Shown: in pieces, positions 34,693 through 47,021 of the stretch
Numbering within the stretch: position 1 is the first letter of the stretch
Layout of the letters: each line of letters opens with the position of its first letter
Source of the DNA: Mycogone perniciosa
Taxonomy: Eukaryota; Ascomycota; Sordariomycetes; Hypocreales; Hypocreaceae
Reading direction: 5' to 3'
DNA: 64,000 nt
NCBI GenBank assembly: GCA_025331125.1
Contig: JAOALB010000094.1
Span: 62,001-126,000 of the forward strand
Translations under genes and position numbers: made by a program
The notes under the pieces: model-generated
What the model saw: the letters and a program-made list of their open reading frames with translations, nothing else
The model's database searches: none
Told to the model about the DNA's origin: nothing

Positions 34693-35064
34693 ATGCGGGC
34701 TTCTTATAATGTCGATACATGATAGAAATGTGTGTATGGACAATGCTTGATGGATTAAAATGAAGCAAGTTTCAATAGACGGCTTTGTGTAATTGGCATG
34801 TAGCGAAGCGTAATGATTGGGCAACAGTGATGAGATAGCACGGCTTAATGAAACCTTTTCTACACCAGTGTAATTCTGTCTCGCAGTCACATGCAACACT
34901 ACCTGACCCCAGGTCTAAGCAAAAGATCGCTATCCTTGATTTTCCCATGCGAACCCATCTAACTAACGTAACGGGCAAAAGATTATGGTACAAACTACTA
35001 CTTCGACCAGGAATTATGGCCAAGATATTCCCCTCCTAGGCATCGTCCAAGTAGAAATCTTTCT

Positions 35065-38000
35065 TTACTCATCTTCATCCGCCGCAGCTTTGCCCTCATC
35101 GCCCTCATTGTCTGATTTCGCGTGGACAGGCTCCGCATCCTCGTCTTCTTCATCACTCTCCGCAATAACCCGTCCCCTGCGAGCTCTCTTGTGCTGTGTA
35201 CGAGGAGCATCCGCATCATCCTCATCGTCGCCCCGCTCGATATTATCCTCCTCATCAACATCCATCTTGTCACCTGCATCAGCCTCGTCAGCCTCGGAAA
35301 GAGGTGTCTCGTGCCGCTCGAGATTTCTCTCAGCCCGCTCCAGAGCGTCATCATCATCGTCGTCTCTATTATTGCCCTCTTCGTCGCTGTCGACAACGAT
35401 TTCTGCAGATTTGAACTTGGCAGACTCCTTTTTGGTAAGGCGGCGCTTCTTCTTGGTATGAGTCTCTTCCTCAGACTCATCGTCATCATCGTCATCCCTA
35501 TCAGCTTTCTTCTTCTTCTTAGACGTCCTCTTAGGCTTGGGTTCCCCAGAGGCAGGACGCGGTGCCGACTTCCGCTTTCGCTTGACCTTCTCTCCAGTCT
35601 CCTCGTCAGTTGTCATCTCGGCGTCTTGTCGGACACGGTCCTCTTCAGCTCGCTGCTCGGCCAACAATCTATCGCGAGCTGCTATGGCCTCACGCTCTTT
35701 CCTAATCTTCTCCTGTCGCTCTCGCTCCTTGTCCAGAACAGCTTGTCGCTCTTCCTCGCGGCGCTTCATCTCAGCCTCTCTCTGCTCCTGAGCCGCCTGG
35801 ATCTTCTCCTTATTCTTCTCTTCCCATTCCCTTTGCTTCCCAAGGGCTCTTTCAAGCTGCTTACGAAGGGTATTCCGGGCCATGTTGGCACGCTGCTCCA
35901 CATCATGTTTCGGATAAGGCGTCTGTGGATGTGCGGCAATAGTATCCAGGGATTCAATAGCTGACTCGAGGCCTTTAGATGCCTTCTCCAATTGCTCAGC
36001 CGAACGCCTATTTTCAGGTAGTGCTTGGATTGTAGTGACAAGTTGGATCTGAACAAAGGCGACGTTAAATTGATAGTGCACTTGATCTGGTGCAACTTCA
36101 AGAGCCTAGGACTTCCTGTCAGTGGATGCATTCAGTAATATCAAATAAGACGCTCACCTTTTTGGCACACTCCAGAGCCTTGTTGTACGAGTCAATGTCT
36201 CGGTCCGCCCTTCCCCTATTTAGCCACGTGCGGCCGAGACACGAGAGAATTGTTGGGTCGTTTGCCTTGCCCTCTTTTGACAGAGCCATCTCGTAGTGTT
36301 CGACGGCCTTGGAGAATTGTTTTAGTTCGGCAAAGATATGCCCAAGATTGACGTATAGATGAGAGTCCTTAACAGTTTCTCGGACTTTATTGAAGATTGT
36401 GAGAGCCGTCTTGTAGTCTTTCTTATCCTCCACCAATGCGATGGCGATGCCCTGGGCCGCATACGCATTCTTCGGGTCGAGAGATAGAGCCTTCTCAAAG
36501 AACTCGACAGCTTTAGAGTACGTAGCGCTTCGCTTTTGCTTGTCCTGTTCCGTGTCGCGCCGCATTTCTCTCGCCTGTATCAAGTACAGGTTGCCCATTC
36601 CAACCAAGGCATATCTGTCATGTTTGTCATAGTTTTGTAGAGTGTGCTTGTAGTGACGGAACTCGTGGTCCTCGGCAATGTTGGCCGCGCGCTTCCTGGA
36701 GTGGACTTTGCCGAGATACCATCCGTAAAGCGCACGAACTTCCAGGTCATTCGTGTTGTCCTGATACAACTTGGCAACGGCATCGGGGCCCTCCTTGTTA
36801 GGATTCTTCCTGAGTTTGATATACGCAAGCCTGGTGCGCGCATCAGTGTAATCGTCGTGGCGATTGAGAAGACCCTCGTAGACCTCGACTGCCTTGTCTG
36901 TCAAGCCTCGGGCCTCATAGCTTCTGCCCAAATTGAAACTGATGGTAGTTACCAGAGCATCTGTATCCATGGTTGGGTCCTTCTCGCCAGATCTCATGCA
37001 TGCGCCCAAGGCCGCTTCGAATAATTCACTGGCAAGCTCATGCTTCTCTGCCTGAGAGTGGAAACATCCAATGTTGTTCAAGAGTTGGGGGGGAAGAAAC
37101 TTGCGAAGAGCTGCTTGGAGTTCGGCCTCGTCTGCATCAGCGGGGTGTTCCGAAGCAGGAACCTGTTCAATTTCGAGCTGCTCCACCTGCTGAAGGCATT
37201 GGAGGGCCTTTTCGGGGTTATCCGTCTCATACAAACGGGCTAGATTGAGCAAGACAGAAGCATCTGGTGAGATGGTCTTTTTGGGATCCTTCCAAGCGGT
37301 CCTGACTCCTTCTAGAAGAGTAATCGCCTTTTTCATTTCGGCAGATTTGTTCTCCTTGCTGTCACTGTTTTGGCTAGCAAATATCTCTTCCGCATAAATG
37401 GTCCCCAGAAGAATCATAGCTTCGTGATTCTTGGACTGCTGAATCATCTTTTCCAGCCGAAGCTTCGCCTCTCCCAAGTCGTTTTTCATGACAGACAACT
37501 GCGCCACACCAAACTTGGCAGGGAGATAGCCAGTTTCTGTGCCTCCGCGGGCATCATCTGCACGGCGGTAATAATCGCTAGCCCGTTCCAAGTCGCCATT
37601 GTAGTGAGCTTTTCTCGCAAGCAGATACCAGCCATCACTGGCAACAGCATTGACATCGGTGTATTGGATTGCTTTGTGAGCCAACTTGTCCGCATTATCC
37701 CACGCTTTTCGGGACAAGAAGTAGCCGGCGAAGGTGGAACAAGTGATGGGGACCTCCTTGTCAAGCTTGAAGGACTTCTGGGTGTATTCGATCATGGCCT
37801 TCTTGTAGAGCTTGAGAAATTCGTCGCTGTTCACTGGGACGTGGCCACTCGCGTCGAGGTAATAGAGACCCAGAAGAATATTAGGAACTTTCGAATCGGG
37901 GTTGATCTCCAAGCATCTCTCCCAGGCGATCTTTGCATCATCCTTGAACCCAAGCTGCCAGAAGCAACAACCAATACCAATACGTGGATCGGGGTCGACC

Positions 38001-38752
38001 AAGTCGGGCCTTTTCTGGAGCACATCTTGGTAGGCAGTCAAGGCCTCTGGGTACTTGTGCATGGAGAACAACGCCCGCGCTTTCCCCATCAATGCTAGCA
38101 TGTTTTTGCCCTGAGAGACCCTGAGTGCATCGTCAAAAGACTTGGCGGCTGTTTTCAGGAGCTCGTTCTTCTCTGTTCCGATGCCTCCCGCAGTTTTTGG
38201 CGGCCCCTGTAACGAGGCCCTCAGCAATAGCAGAACACCTCGAGCTAGAAAGATGGGTGGGAAGGACGGGTTGAGGCGGGCGGCGTCATTGAGGGAGGAT
38301 GTCGCCAGTTGCAGATAGTACTCCTTTGTCTTGGCTTCTGATACTCGAACGCCATCGGGCGCAACGCGAGGTGCTTCTCGGCTCTTCCACAGATACATCC
38401 AGCACAAGCAGCATATCATGCTTACTTTGTCGCGTGGGTTGCTGCTCTGGATGGCGTTGCCACCTCGGAGGAGCATTTCGATGGCATGATCAATCTTTCG
38501 CTGCTTTGCATACGCCAGCGCGACAGTCATCCAATATGTCTTGGCCGCATGTTCGTTTTCGAATAGGGTACATAGCTCAGTGGGATCGTCGACAAGGTCT
38601 TCGAGGTCGATCTCGACCGCTTCATCTTCCTGGTCGCCTTGTACCGGGATATCGATTGCGGACGGGATGTCGGAGAATCGAGTGCTAGTAGGGACTTTGA
38701 TGGTATCGCCATTGGTCGTCCCGTTGGTCGTGCCATTCTGAAGGGTCGCCAT
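35065..38752 (-). CDS. CTR9: Paf1-complex TPR subunit CTR9
   Basis: Exons 38752-36158 and 36105-35065 give 1211 aa. Most of the protein is tetratricopeptide repeats, with typical pairs such as ALMGKARALFSMHKYPEALTAYQDVLQKRPDLV and YVNLGHIFAELKQFSKAVEHYEMAL. The segment ALEVAPDQVHYQFNVAFVQ across the splice is a Ctr9 hallmark. After about residue 950 there is a charged coiled coil rich in E, R and K. An acidic, Lys-containing tail with DSDEEG-type repeats follows. Ctr9 is the scaffold of the Paf1 complex, which travels with RNA polymerase II and promotes H2B ubiquitylation and H3K4/K36 methylation. The start is the ATG at 38752 (MATLQNG); the frame runs on upstream only from a TTG. One ACGCGT lies about 66 bp upstream of the start. 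Confidence 0.94.
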
Positions 38753-39879
38753 GGTGGTGGGTGGCAATTCAAGGAGAACGGAATCGGGCTGGCGAACGGG
38801 AGACGAAATCGCAAAAGACGCGTCCGAGAAGCTAGTACTGCGCCTCGGAGGAAATGAGTGAAGATATCATCGACAGAATTTATATCATGGCAAATATTGT
38901 CAATCGAGAAGAAGCGAATGCGCGAGTGGCTGTTGGAAAATACTGCCGCAAAGCTAAACTTCGCGAACTTGGACACTCACATCTACAAAGGCGAGCTGGA
39001 AATTCATCAAGAGCCTGAGAAATAATATGGTCCGTGCGCATTCGCGACTCTTATGCAGGTACGTACTTATTAGTAGGTAGGCACTTGGCGGTACTTGTGA
39101 GCCTCACTTCGCAACACCATCACTTCAACTCAACAGTGTACATATGTTGTCTCTGTCTTGTTAAGAATATCAACTAATAATCGAACCTCGAGAATCAATA
39201 TGCTACTTCTCCCTACAATATTATTCTCCTATCGGCTCTCATAATAGCATTACATGTCAAAATGTTCCCCTCTCTCTGTGCTATTCACTCCAGGCCATCT
39301 CCTGAATCAGATATAAATCACCATTAGAATACTAATGCTGATATACTGTGCAAGCACCAAAGCTTGAAAATTTTGTATATTGTTATTAATTCGCCGTAAT
39401 GGAAGATATGCGTGTTACTTTACCTGCTAAATGCACATGATGTCATCCGGGGCATGGAGGCGCCTTCACCAGAGTCCCGGAATGATCTCAAGTCTACGTA
39501 GGTACGTTTTCCGCTTTGTGAATCAAATGTTAAAGTGCCCCATCACCCCCGTCTGCTATTCAGTGTCGCAATTAGCCGAGTGGTTGGAGTGAACGATGAA
39601 AAATGTCAGCTGGTAACGTCCGTCGCGGTTGTTTGAACACTCCTTAGTCTAAACCGCTACCTAAATCGTCTCTCTTTCCAGTAAACCAACCTGAGTACAG
39701 TTGAGCCGCAACTATAGACTTCCAACTCCTAATCCTTCCATAACCTACGCCTTGATGATTCCGATCTCAGGAACATCCAGACGAAACATAGCTCAAGGGG
39801 AGCTTGAAGCAGAGCGCCAAGCACCCTTCCAGCAGCTTTGATCATAAACAAGCCCAGTTTACGAAACAAAGATCGCTCA
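38753..39879. promoter_or_regulatory. divergent intergenic region, CTR9 / membrane-protein gene
   Basis: About 1.1 kb, A/T-rich between 39100 and 39450. No coding region was seen. A tRNA-like A-box at about 39573 was examined and rejected as a functional tRNA. Confidence 0.5.
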
Positions 39880-41514
39880 ATGGGTGTTGCGGCGATGCTG
39901 AACAATGGCGCCAAGGAACGATCTTTCACGCCTCGAAAAATCGATACGTGCCTTGGTTGGCATTGCCTGACGGGGGCTGAACAGTTCGGCATTATCTTTT
40001 CATCAATCATCATCTTCATCGTACTTTCTCTGGCATATATGTATTACCTAGGGCATACGAGAATCTCTCGTAGAAGACGAGCTACAACAAAGATTTCTGG
40101 CGGAAAACAAGTCAGGAAGAAGAAGACGAAGAAGAAGAGGGATGCCAGATTAACTCCTGCGGTGCCAGCGAACCACTCGAAGCCGCAATACCCAAGCCAC
40201 CAGCGAGGAATTGTCTACCAACCCGCTGTTTACAGAACTGCTGGAGCCCAGGTCCCAGCTATGCAGCCATTCTCTATCGTGGGATCGTATCCCCAATGGC
40301 CAATAGCAGCGGCGCCGCCAACCTCGCTATACAACCCACCGTACGCTCAGTATCCAAATGTTGCATCTTCGACGGCTTGGACACACAATACACAGCAATT
40401 CCGGACAGCCACACTCTCCCCCACAGCTCGTAGATCGCACCCACAGCAGCCTACGTGGCGGCAACGTTTGCAGCGAGTGTTCGGACTACCTGTTGGAAGA
40501 GCATCTACCATCGCGAGCTCCTCGCCTCCAGAATCACCCCAGCACAGAAGTTCCGATCTTGTTGTTTCGAGATCATATAGAGAGGAATCTCCGCGACGAG
40601 GAGAACGCCAGAAACACATCAGCAATTCAACCAGGCAGCCTGTGGCATCTGATGCCCAACTGCTGGTCGAAGGGAGGGCATTACAGGCGCCAGGGGACAG
40701 CCCCTTAGCAGACAATTCAGATGCCTCCAGCGATGGAGCACAATCCGTGCAAACCAATGCCGCAACAGTCCACAGCGATGACTTTCAAATAGCCACTCGA
40801 CCCCATTTAGCAGACCCTCGGGAGGCTAAGCCGCCAAATCGAGAGACAGAAAGCGATCTGATTCATCCCAATAGACAGACTCCAAGTTGGGGACAGGGCG
40901 ATGGTTTGAGTGGTAGTGACTATGACGATACTTACTCGATACCGTCCGTTTCGTCGATTCAAGTAAGAACTCAGGGGCCATCCCAGGCCAGCCATTCCCC
41001 GACCAGGCTGAACGAGGCAAATCTCCCGTCGAGGATACAGCCAGAAAGTGCCTCTCTTCTGAGGGAGAGAGCAACCCAATCTGGCACCTCTACGTCGTAC
41101 GGTAAGCCAACCCAGCTCTAGCCACACAGCTCTGAATGCAGCAGGGAATACCCGTCTCCGAATCGATCGAAACAGACCATAGGAAGCAACGAGATGGAGA
41201 CCGCCTCAAATTTGTCCGTGAGCCGTGAGTCGATACGGTCTGTCACAAATGTAACTGGGAATAGGCCACAGGCTCACGAGTCGGAATTCCTAATGACGAT
41301 GATGAATCCTCACGACAGAGAGGCTGCACGTAGGCGGTGGGAGAGAAAGTAGGAGATTGGATCGTTGTCAAGGACGTTAATTGAGTGCCCATGTTGACTG
41401 ATTTGCAGGCAGCACCTCACGACTGATAAGACGGATCCTGGTGGCGATGATGGTCCTCGGGCACCTGAAGCTGTTAATCAAGTCGAGAGCTGGCACGATT
41501 CGGGGCAAGCTTGA
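39880..41514 (+). CDS. unrecognised single-pass membrane protein
   Basis: Predicted exons 39880-41101, 41183-41348 and 41409-41514 join in frame to 497 aa. I do not recognise the family. A short N-terminal segment with two cysteines (C24, C29) precedes one transmembrane helix at about 36-57. A strongly basic patch follows (RRRRATTK, then KKKTKKK, about 63-84), which predicts a cytosolic C-terminus. The remainder is low-complexity, rich in Ser, Pro, Gln and Arg. The last part, after the first intron, is charged and includes MNPHDREAARRRWERK. The frame extends upstream of 39880 only from a TTG. If the first intron (81 nt, a multiple of three) is retained, translation stops at the TAG at 41119-41121 after 413 aa. 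Exon 1 is well supported by length; the downstream exons rest on splice sites and frame only. Confidence 0.6.
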
Positions 41515-42296
41515 TCATCTGAGAGGCCTGGAATCTAGGGAGCATAATGAATTCTGTGCGTTAAGAGGGGTACAATACTCAGGTATTTCACATACCTTGA
41601 TAATGGACAATAATAATCTGATTCATTGAAATGACTCGCATTGTGTGATAGACCGAATGCAACCTGGTATATCCAGTTGGCAAATACTAGTAGTAGCAAC
41701 CACGCAGGACCCATCTTTTTTACAGATACTATTAATTAGTACTTCGTAGTACGAATATTATGAAGATTTTGCACTGTCTTCATAAAGCCTTGTCTTGTAT
41801 CGCGAGGCTTGGATGAATGCGGGGGATGACGTCCCTCTTGGAGAGTACAAAGTATTATGTACTCCGTAATTACTCCTGAGCACGGGTTTAGTAGTGACGC
41901 AGATGGTCCGTGCATTGTATCGTCATCAGCAGCTGTCTGCCAAGCAACCCCGGAAGCTTCGCAAGCCTCCAACTAACGCTCTCCACTGTTGCCTACAGCC
42001 ACAGTTGAATATCCTCTTGCATCGCCCGTCTGTCCGCTGCTTCATTATTCAGAGAATGGAAAACGAGCTTGAAGTCGCCTACTCACCTTGACACCACCCC
42101 ACGTCGCTGCGGTTTAGCCGACTCCGCCCCGCGCCACCACCAAGTCGTGGAGCTCATCCGCTGACTGCGAGTGCCTACGGCGCACAGCCTGGCGGCCCAG
42201 GCACAGAAAGCCTAAGCCCGTACGGAGTAGACAACATTGCACATTCAACTTCCCAATTCGCACCTTCGGCCTTGATCCCCCGAACAACCCGCCATT
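41515..42296. other. intergenic, upstream of SNX41
   Basis: Holds the 3' flank of the membrane-protein gene and the SNX41 promoter. Motif copies or variants occur at 41738-41760, 41859-41868 (exact GTACTCCGTA) and 42221-42230. No coding region was found. Confidence 0.5.
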
Positions 42297-44443
42297 ATGT
42301 GGAACGACGAGGACAACAATCCTTACGGAACCAGCTTCGACCGCCGTGATTCGCAAACATCCTCCTCGGCTAACCCGACTTCGCCGACCTCCCGAGGCTG
42401 TAAGTCCATTGCCATTCCCTTCCGGGAGTACAGCGGTGCGAAACGATGATGATACGGTTGCTGTCTCTTGGTGATGAGGGTTGAGACAATGCTAATGTTG
42501 GCTGGGCCTGATAGATGGAGCTTTCGAGCCTCCGCACACCCCGTCTAGCGGAAGCGATGATGGCCAATCACCGCACCCTCCATTTACCCATGACATTGCA
42601 GACACTGATGAAGAGGACGTTGTGAGGGAGGATGCTCCTCCCAGGCGAAAGCCAGGAGGCTACAATAGCCGCATTGAACAGATCCTATACGAGAACCCTG
42701 ACATGTCAATCATCATCACAGATGCTGGCAAAAGCCTCGAAAGTAGCGGAAGATTCATTGTATATACCATCAAAACCGGGGTATGCTATGTTCGATCCTT
42801 CTGGATGTATAGAGTCTCTAACTTGATGGACTAGGATTTGGAAGTTCGTCGCCGGTACTCTGAGTTCGCATCACTCAGAGAAGCTCTTACTCGCCTTCAC
42901 CCAACGCTAGTCATACCGCCGATTCCAGAAAAGCACACTATGGCGGACTATGCTGCGAATCCCACCAGCGCGAAACAAGACCAGCAAATCATTGATCTAC
43001 GAAAGCGCATGTTGACAGTCTTCTTGAACCGATGTCGCCGTATGGACGTCGTTAGAACAGATGGGGTCTGGTGGAGGTTCCTCGATCCAAACTCAAGTTG
43101 GGTATGATGCGCTTCCTCGCGTGCTCTTCAACTTAGCTGGTACTAACACACGGATAGAGCGAGGTCCTGCATTCCCATCCCATTGCTTCGATCCCGAAGT
43201 CAGTTCTGAAGGCACCCCCCTTGGATACAGCAAACCCCACACCTGCACACAACTTTCTGCCTGTTCCCTCGAGCTCCGCAAAGCTCAGAACTACAGCAGG
43301 GCCGGGCCATGACTTGGGCGCGTCGGCCATTCAGGGTGCGGCTCATGCCATCGAGCGCTTCCCGCCGGAGGCAGCCACTCTCAGCGAGCAAGAGCTTGAT
43401 CCGTATTTTATCTCATACGAGGCATCCATCAAAGAGCTAGAACAGCTTCTGACGGGTCCAATGGAGAAAGTCAATCGCCGAACCCTCAGTCATCTGTCGT
43501 CTCTAGCTGCAGACCTTTGCGAATTAGGTTCCCGATATAACGCCTTTGCGCTGTCAGAGCAGGCTCCCTCCCTAGGGCCAGCCATCGAGCGAGTGGGTCA
43601 AGCAGCCGATGCGTCATATATTGCGACTGAGGAATTGTCAGGATCTTTAGGGGCAAGTTTCGCAGAGCCAATGAGAGAGAATGCTCAATTCGCAGGCGTC
43701 GTGAGAAGCGTATTGCGGTATAGGGTTCTCAAGCGCGTGCAGCAGGATATGACAAGTGAGGAATTGAATAAAAAGAGGGCTCTCTTGGACCAGCTGGAGC
43801 GCAGCGAAGCAGAAGCGAGACGTATCGAACAATACTTATCGAGCAGTCAACAAATTTCACCCCCGCCGAAACGGTCAGCGAGCGTTAAGGAGCCTGCAAC
43901 CCATCATCGTCGGGATGGGAGTCAGGAAGACACCGAATCTATCGACTCGGACTTTCCTCCCACACATGGCGACTTCCCATCAGTACCTCCGTCAGTAAGT
44001 CAGGGTCTTCCCGAAAGGAGTGCCAGTGCAACTCATAGGCGGATGCCCAGTACAAACTCCATAACGAACAAGATCTTTGGCCCTATTCGCCACGCGGTCC
44101 AGGGAGTTGTGGACGTTGATCCCGAGCGAACCCGGCGTGACACGATTGGAAAGACTCGGGAGTCCATTGGACATTTAGAGCAGGCCCAAGTAGCGTCAGA
44201 GAAGGACGTTAAAGAGGCTAGCGCGAGCGTCCTCAACGACTTGAAGCGGTTTCAGAAGGACAAGGAAGATGATTTGCGACGGTACATGGTAAGTAACTGG
44301 CATCGACATCTGTTGAAAACGACTACAATGCTAACTTATTTCCCCAGCTAGCATACGCTAGGAGCCAAATCGAATGGGCGAGGAAGAGCAAACAACAATG
44401 GGAGGAGGCCCGGGCTGAGGTTGATAAAATAGATGAAACTTAG
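42297..44443 (+). CDS. SNX41: sorting nexin SNX41/ATG20
   Basis: Exons 42297-42399, 42515-42780, 42835-43101, 43158-44288 and 44348-44443 give 620 aa. The first 95 residues are acidic and Pro/Ser-rich, opening MWNDEDNNPYG. A PX domain lies at about 97-212, with the phosphoinositide-binding segment RRRYSEF at 128-134 and the PIPEKH loop. The C-terminal half, from about 300, is a BAR-like helical region (LDPYFISYEASIKELEQLL to the end, SQIEWARKSKQQWEEA). A long low-complexity linker, about residues 448-525, interrupts it. Filamentous fungi have a single gene corresponding to yeast Snx41 and Atg20. These proteins recycle cargo from endosomes and assist selective autophagy with Atg24/Snx4 and Atg1. 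All introns are 54-115 nt and preserve the frame. Confidence 0.93.
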
Positions 44444-45128
44444 CAGCTCATTATTGAACAAGTACTAGGAGCTCATAATTAGGAATAGCTGAACAGTTTG
44501 ACAAGAATGTCACAATATCGTCCAAAAAATTTGGCTTATTTTGTGCTTTTCATTTTCCAACTGCATTTATACGAATAAATAGCCTGCAAAACGGTAATTC
44601 AAGCCTGCCTCTTTGAACAAATGCGAGGGAGAAAGTCGGAAATCGATGGTTGCGATGACATCAGTCAGCCAAGAGCTTCAAGGTGGACTAACAGAACTCA
44701 TACGTATAAACTAAGGTTCAATGTCGCCTCTCTTCACTTTAGATAGCTACGAACATTTCTAAATTTCAAATATGCTAACAGAGAATTAATTGCAAGATTG
44801 ACTACCAGGTGCTCTGCAGGTATGGAATTTGATTGTGCTGATGTACAGAGCTTTGGCCACATACCCGAAATATGTACGATATGGATCCGTTTATCGATAC
44901 GCTATATTGTAACCCTGTGGCACCTTAAGCCAACGCGCTCTTGGGATGCAACTCCCAACCAACTTAACCCTTCCACAATAACGCCTACCGCTATTATCTA
45001 CGGCTCCGGGTCGCGCATTATCACCAGACAAGGGGATTGAGTTGGTTGCTCAGACCGATTCTGCATCCCGAATGCACAACGGGTAACCTGTCGCCGCGCA
45101 GACCCCGAGCTGTCGTCCAAGCGCAGCC
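44444..45128. other. intergenic SNX41-CEG1
   Basis: A/T-rich 3' flank of SNX41 followed by the CEG1 promoter. No coding region or notable repeat was seen. Confidence 0.5.
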
Positions 45129-46385
45129 ATGGAACCCGCCAGTGCAGATGGGCCGATAGGCTCGATCGAAGTGCCTGGCATCAAAGCCGAGGGTCCTCTG
45201 CTAAGTTCTATGCGCAGAGAGGTGGCTGATCTGTTGGGCAGACAGCAGACAGGCTTCCCTGGCGCGCAGCCGGTCAGCTTCGCCCGGCAGCACCTGGAGG
45301 AACTCGTAAGGCAAGAGTACGTCTGCTGCCAGTGACGGGAGAATCTATTTGAAAGGCTAACGATCCGTCCAAGTTATTATATCTGCGAGAAATCAGATGG
45401 CATCCGTTATCTTCTCTACCTAACAGAAGACGAGAACAAGGGAGAGGCGCACTACCTGATTGACCGTAAGAACGATTACTGGTTCATTACCAACCGAAAC
45501 CTACATTTCCCCCAGCAGAATGACATGACGGCCTTCCACAAAGAGACGCTTGTCGATGGCGAGTTGGTGTGGGACAGCTTGCCTAACGGCAAGAAGGAGG
45601 CACGATTCCTGGTCTTCGATTGCCTAGTGATGGATGGAAATAAGTTGATGGATCGGACACTCGACAAACGGCTTGCATATTTTAAAGACTGGCTGTACGC
45701 GCCGTACAAGAAACTTTTCAAGGAGTTTCCGGATGAACTCCAGTATCAACCTTTTTTTGTTGAGATGAAGCCATTTCAGCTTGGCTACGGTATTGAAATG
45801 ATGTTCAAGCAAGTCCTGCCAAGCTTGAAACATGGAAATGACGGCCTCATCTTCACATGTCGCAACACGCCGTACGCACATGGCACTGACCCCCACATCC
45901 TTAAGTGGAAGCCACCGGAAGAGAACACTATCGACTTTCGACTCAAACTTATCTTCCCTCTCGTTAAGCCAGACGAGTGGGAGCGCAAGGAAGGTATCAC
46001 CGAACCATTTGTGGATTACGATAGCGTCCCCAAGGCTGAGCTCCTGATATATTTGGGAGACAGCGGTCCGGACAAATATGAAGCATTCCACGACCTACAC
46101 ATCACTGAGGAAGAGTGGGAGGTTCTAAAGGGCCTGAATGATCCCCTCAATGATCGCATCGTTGAATGCAATATAGATGATAAAGGAAGGTGGCGTCTTC
46201 TTCGATTCAGAGACGATAAGAACGAGGCAAACCACAGGAGCACAGTCATGAGCGTTCTTGAGAGTATCAATGATCGAGTCTCAGAGGGAGATCTCCTTGC
46301 TATTGCTGGTCCGATCCGAGAGAATTGGAAAGTTCGACTAGCCCGAGAAACTGCACAAGCCCGAGAAACCGCACGTCCGCGGTAG
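45129..46385 (+). CDS. CEG1: mRNA guanylyltransferase (capping enzyme alpha subunit)
   Basis: Exons 45129-45316 and 45374-46385 give 399 aa. The nucleotidyltransferase motifs are in order: EKSDGIR at 68-74, with K69 the lysine that carries GMP; DGELV from 124; FLVFDCLV; DGLIFTCRN; LKWKPP; and a C-terminal OB-fold part with WRLLRFRDDKNEAN. The enzyme transfers GMP from GTP to the diphosphate end of nascent mRNA in the nucleus, working with a separate triphosphatase (Cet1 type) and the RNA polymerase II tail. As in other fungi, no triphosphatase domain is fused. The donor is GTACGT at 45317, giving RQDYYICEKSDG. The nearby earlier GTAAGG would break the frame. All motifs are intact. Confidence 0.94.
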
Positions 46386-47021
46386 GCACAGCTTGGTAGA
46401 AGTTCTATGGATTTGGAAACGCAAGATAATAAGTACGTGCTCATGACGACAGCCACGGAGAAATCTCTCCATCGAAATTGGGTGCCGGGTGAGGATAATA
46501 GTGACGAGATAGGCATCGGTCTCTTGGCAATGTACCAATAATACACAGGCACCGGTAGTAGTTAAGCGGGAATGGCAAATTAGGAGGAAATTGGCGTCCC
46601 AGGGGGGTCGTTTCGAACAAGGTGAAGGCGTTTGGATACAACGATAATGTTAGCAGATAGTCTTTAAGGTGGCAACCAAGAACCAACCTTCTTTCTCGCC
46701 ACTCCGGCAGCACTAGTATTCACTCACACATGATCACAATCACGTTTCGAAATTCCAATAGTACACAATATTCCCATCCATTCAGTGGCCAAATCCTAGT
46801 CTCAAATGCAAGTATTATCTAGGTGTGCCAAGCAAGACCACATAACCTTAGGTCTTTTAATCATCCATTCAGTTCCAACGTAGAAATCAACTCTGCAAAA
46901 CCTTGACGAAAATCCCGAATTCTCAACTCACCTACCATCTCCAAGGTGCATATTTTTGTCCTGAGCTGTCCGAGATTTTATCTCGAAATATCAGGGCAAA
47001 GAAAAGGGGGTCGACTCTCCC
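46386..47021. other. convergent 3' flanks of CEG1 and surface-protein gene
   Basis: No coding region seen; both neighbours end here. Moderately A/T-rich without repeats. Confidence 0.5.

Noticed and set aside
35122..35964. 280-aa Leu/Ser-rich open frame on the plus strand
   Set aside because: Antisense shadow of the charged, repetitive C-terminus of CTR9.
37370..38098. 242-aa open frame on the plus strand
   Set aside because: Antisense to the TPR region of CTR9 and without recognisable features.
39563..39650. tRNA-like sequence (ATTAGCCGAGTGGTTGG, a good A box)
   Set aside because: The B box is degraded (GTTTGAACAC instead of GTTCRANNC) and no complementary acceptor stem can be drawn. At most a decayed tRNA fragment.
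41176..41264. Alternative splicing of the membrane-protein gene through a 49-nt exon 41176-41224 and a 40-nt intron
   Set aside because: Also in frame, but needs a very short extra intron. The model with one 81-nt intron is simpler.
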